14,122 nt of DNA from Alphaproteobacteria bacterium (GTDB lineage: Bacteria > Pseudomonadota > Alphaproteobacteria > GCA-2731375), in NCBI GenBank assembly GCA_028281075.1, contig JANQKO010000341.1, forward strand, positions 1 to 14,122, read 5' to 3'. Positions 11,793 through 14,122 of the stretch are shown here, in pieces. The first letter of the stretch is position 1; each line of letters opens with the position of its first letter. Under the pieces are notes generated by a model. It searched no databases and was not told the origin of the DNA. It saw only the letters and a program-made list of their open reading frames with translations. The translations under genes were made by a program, and so were the position numbers.

Positions 11793-14122
11793 ATGCTCAG
11801 ATCCCCGCCTTCGGCATGGCCGCGCGTTTCGGCCGTCATCGTCCCGCTGCTCTGCGGCCTGGCGATGCCCGGGACCGCCATGTCCAACATCACCGATGGC
11901 GTCGGCGACCCGGCGGCCGCGAACCTCTACGAGGACGCCGCCATCCGGTTCGGCGACGGCGACTATCCCGGCGCCATCATCCAGCTCAAGAACATTCTCA
12001 AGAACCAGCCCGACAACCTGGCCGCGCGCATCCTGATCGGCCGGGCCCACCTGGAGGTCGGCGACGGCGCCACGGCGGAGAAGGAGCTGACCACGGCGCT
12101 GCGCGGCGGCGGCGACGAAGCGGCCATCGTCGTGCCCCTGGGCCAGGCGCTGATCCTGCAGCACAAATACGACGAGCTGCTGGACCAGGTCACGACCGGC
12201 CTGCGCGGCCCGTCGGTCGAGGAACAGATCCACAGCATGCGCGGCGCCGCCTACATCGCCCTTCGCGACCTGGACGCCGCCGAGCGGGCCTACGCGGCCG
12301 CGGCCGGCCTGCGCTCGGGCAGCGCCAACCCGCTGCTGGGACTGGCCGAGGTCGCCATCTTCCGCGGCGACACCGCCGGCGCCCGCGCGCGGATCGACAA
12401 GGCGCTGGCGCTCGACCCGGACAACGCCGACGGCTGGAGCCTGGACGGCGATCTGAGACGTAGTCTCGGCGATCTCGACGGCGCCGTCGCCAGCTATGCC
12501 AGGGCCGTCGAGATCGAGCCCTATCATCTCGACGCCCGCCGGAACCGGGCGGCGGTGTTGATCGACCTGAATCGTCACGCGGCGGCCCAGGCCGACATCG
12601 ACTTCGTGCTGGAGCTGCTGCCGCGCGACCCGCAGGTGATCTATTTCAACGCGCTGATCATGGGCGCCGCCGGCGACACGCGCGGCGCCGAGGCCGCGCT
12701 GCGCCGGGCGGACAACATCATCCGCGGCTACGACGCCGGCTTCATCCGCGGCCATTTGCCGACCCTGCTGCTGGCGGGCGTGGTCAATTTCGCGCAGCGG
12801 GAAATCGGCGACGCCGTGTTCTATCTCGAACACTACCTGACGCTGGAGCCGCAGCATGTCGGCACGCGCCGGATGCTGGCCTCGCTGTACATGACGCGCG
12901 GTGACAACGACCGCGCCGTCGGCGTGCTGCGCCCCATCGGTGGCCCGCAGACGCAGAACGCCCGGGTGCTGGCGCAGTTCGGAACGGCCCTGATGCGCAA
13001 CGGCGAGCATGCCGAGGCCAGCGCCGTCTTCGACCGGGCCATCGCGCTGGCGCCGGACATGGCGCAGCTCCGCACGCGGCAGGCCCTGAACGAAATCGCG
13101 GCCGGGCGGCCGGACCAGGCGATCGCCGGCCTGGAAGCGGCGCTGGCCCGCGAACCCGACTCCATGCAGCACGCCATGATGCTGGGCCTGATGCAACTGA
13201 GACGCGGCGAGTACGACCAGAGCCTGGCCATCGCCGAAGAGCTGCAAGCCCGCCACCCGGACAATCCGTTCGGCCTGAACCTGGCCGGCGCGGCGCTCTG
13301 GGGCAACGGCGCGGAAGACGCCGCCCGGCGCAGCTTCGAGGCGGCGACGGCGATCGATCCGGACTATGTGCCGGCACATATCAACCTGGCGAAGCTGGAC
13401 GTCCGCGGCGGCGATCTCGACGCGGCCGAGACCCGCCTGCTGTCACTGGTCGACCGGGACCTCGGGGAGAACGGCCCGCTACGCGCGCTCGCCAGCATCG
13501 CCGAGCGCCGGGGCAGGCTGGACGACGCCATCCGCTGGCTGCAGCGCGTCCGCCCGGCACCGGAGGACGGCCCGCGGGTGCAGGTCCAGTTGGTCGACCT
13601 GCATATCCGGGCCGGGAACGACCGGGCGGCGCTGCATCTCGCCCGCAGCCTGGAGGCGAGCAATCCGGAAAACCTGGCCGTGCTGGAAGCCGTCAGCCGC
13701 GCGGCGCTGGCCGGTGACGAGATCGACATCGCCATTCTGAAGCTGCGCCGGATGATGGATGTCGCCCGGGAATCGCCATCGGACCTGAACCGGATCGCCC
13801 GGCTGCAGCAGCGGGCCGGCGACAACAGGGGCGCCTACAACAGCCTCAGCCGCGCGGTGTTCGTCGATCCGGCCTACCTGCCGGCGCAGGCCAGCATCAC
13901 CCGCCTCGAAGCCGGCATGGGCCAGATCAACGAGGCGCTGGCGCGCGCCAACAACATCCGCGCCATGCATCCCGAGCTGGCGACGGGCGACCTGCTGGCG
14001 GGCGACGTGCTGATGCGGGCCAACCGGCCGGCGGAAGCCGCCGCCGCCTACGCGCGCGGGCTGGAAAAGCAGGAAGACGGCATGCTGCTGCTGCGGCTGT
14101 ACCTGGCCCGCCGGGATGCCGA
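11793..14122 (+). CDS. prsT: PrsT-like TPR-repeat protein of the PEP-CTERM/exosortase system (3' partial)
   Basis: 776 codons are visible and the frame is open at the window edge. The start at 11793 has AGGG eight bases upstream; an in-frame ATG at 11763 is possible but weaker. Residues 11-29 form a signal sequence ending GTA-M. The mature N-terminus (ANLYEDAAIRFGDGDYPGAI, then IQLKNILKNQPDN) closely follows the opening of the PEP-CTERM TPR lipoprotein family (TIGR02917, about 900 residues), so roughly 120 residues are missing. Many tetratricopeptide repeats follow, for example GDLDGAVASYARAVEIEPYH, GEHAEASAVFDRAIALAPD and GDLDAAETRLLSLV. TPR arrays bind partner proteins; a periplasmic scaffold in export or assembly is likely. 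The only early cysteine, C21 in PLLCG, does not fit a lipobox. It lies 184 bases after the PEP-CTERM gene on the same strand. Confidence 0.86.
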   Translation, partial: MLRSPPSAWPRVSAVIVPLLCGLAMPGTAMSNITDGVGDPAAANLYEDAAIRFGDGDYPGAIIQLKNILKNQPDNLAARILIGRAHLEVGDGATAEKELTTALRGGGDEAAIVVPLGQALILQHKYDELLDQVTTGLRGPSVEEQIHSMRGAAYIALRDLDAAERAYAAAAGLRSGSANPLLGLAEVAIFRGDTAGARARIDKALALDPDNADGWSLDGDLRRSLGDLDGAVASYARAVEIEPYHLDARRNRAAVLIDLNRHAAAQADIDFVLELLPRDPQVIYFNALIMGAAGDTRGAEAALRRADNIIRGYDAGFIRGHLPTLLLAGVVNFAQREIGDAVFYLEHYLTLEPQHVGTRRMLASLYMTRGDNDRAVGVLRPIGGPQTQNARVLAQFGTALMRNGEHAEASAVFDRAIALAPDMAQLRTRQALNEIAAGRPDQAIAGLEAALAREPDSMQHAMMLGLMQLRRGEYDQSLAIAEELQARHPDNPFGLNLAGAALWGNGAEDAARRSFEAATAIDPDYVPAHINLAKLDVRGGDLDAAETRLLSLVDRDLGENGPLRALASIAERRGRLDDAIRWLQRVRPAPEDGPRVQVQLVDLHIRAGNDRAALHLARSLEASNPENLAVLEAVSRAALAGDEIDIAILKLRRMMDVARESPSDLNRIARLQQRAGDNRGAYNSLSRAVFVDPAYLPAQASITRLEAGMGQINEALARANNIRAMHPELATGDLLAGDVLMRANRPAEAAAAYARGLEKQEDGMLLLRLYLARRDA

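Noticed and set aside
11753..12463. 236-codon plus-strand frame overlapping the start of the TPR gene
   Set aside because: Arg/Pro/Gly/His-rich out-of-frame translation that ends inside the TPR gene.
11715..13379. 554-codon minus-strand frame opposite the TPR gene
   Set aside because: Repeating alanine/valine/glutamine/arginine-rich translation mirrors the TPR codons; the TPR frame has a signal sequence, Shine-Dalgarno and family-like repeats.
1..14122. CRISPR arrays, insertion sequences or phage genes
   Set aside because: No regularly spaced repeats, transposase or phage-like frames were found.

Overview
The window is strongly GC-rich with dense, GC-ending codons. The protein relatives and the extended -10 style of the tRNA promoter suggest an alphaproteobacterium, possibly Rhodospirillales-like; I cannot place it more precisely from sequence alone. 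Most of it is an envelope/exopolysaccharide locus of the exosortase A/PEP-CTERM type: glycosyltransferases, a CelD/FemAB-like acyltransferase, a flippase, an O-antigen-ligase-like protein of the exosortase A-associated kind, a substrate protein with a PEP-CTERM-type C-terminus, and a PrsT-like TPR protein. No exosortase gene lies inside the window.

Layout. 1-3103 (+): 3' part of a fused Gfo/Idh/MocA oxidoreductase and SDR epimerase, overlapping by one base a GT4 glycosyltransferase. 3104-3421: gene-free. 3422-4579 (+): CelD/BcsL-like acyltransferase. 4602-6098 (-): Wzx-type flippase. 6295-6471 (-): small one-helix membrane protein. 6472-6896: gene-free divergent control region with an extended -10 candidate and a 24-bp perfect hairpin. 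6897-8210 (+): O-glycosylation ligase. 8207-9406 (-): second GT4 glycosyltransferase, whose stop codon overlaps the ligase stop. 9521-10324 (+): YdcF/ElyC-like membrane protein. 10364-10439 (+): unusual tRNA, best read as tRNA-Val(CAC). 10440-10828: AT-richer control region with inverted repeats, two copies of a 19-mer and a sigma-54 promoter. 10829-11608 (+): PEP-CTERM-type protein. 11793 to the right edge (+): PrsT-like TPR protein, truncated.

Working model (inference): the sugar enzymes and glycosyltransferases build a lipid-linked oligosaccharide, the flippase moves it across the inner membrane, and the ligase polymerises it or transfers it to proteins. The substrate protein is secreted, recognised by its C-terminal signal by an exosortase encoded elsewhere, and probably released to the matrix. 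Its promoter looks sigma-54 dependent with two upstream activator sites 125 bp apart, as expected if a PrsK/PrsR-type two-component system controls it.

The most notable observations are the duplicated 19-mer plus sigma-54 promoter, the 24-bp hairpin at the predicted 5' end of the ligase transcript, the aberrant tRNA, and the VAEP variant of the sorting motif.
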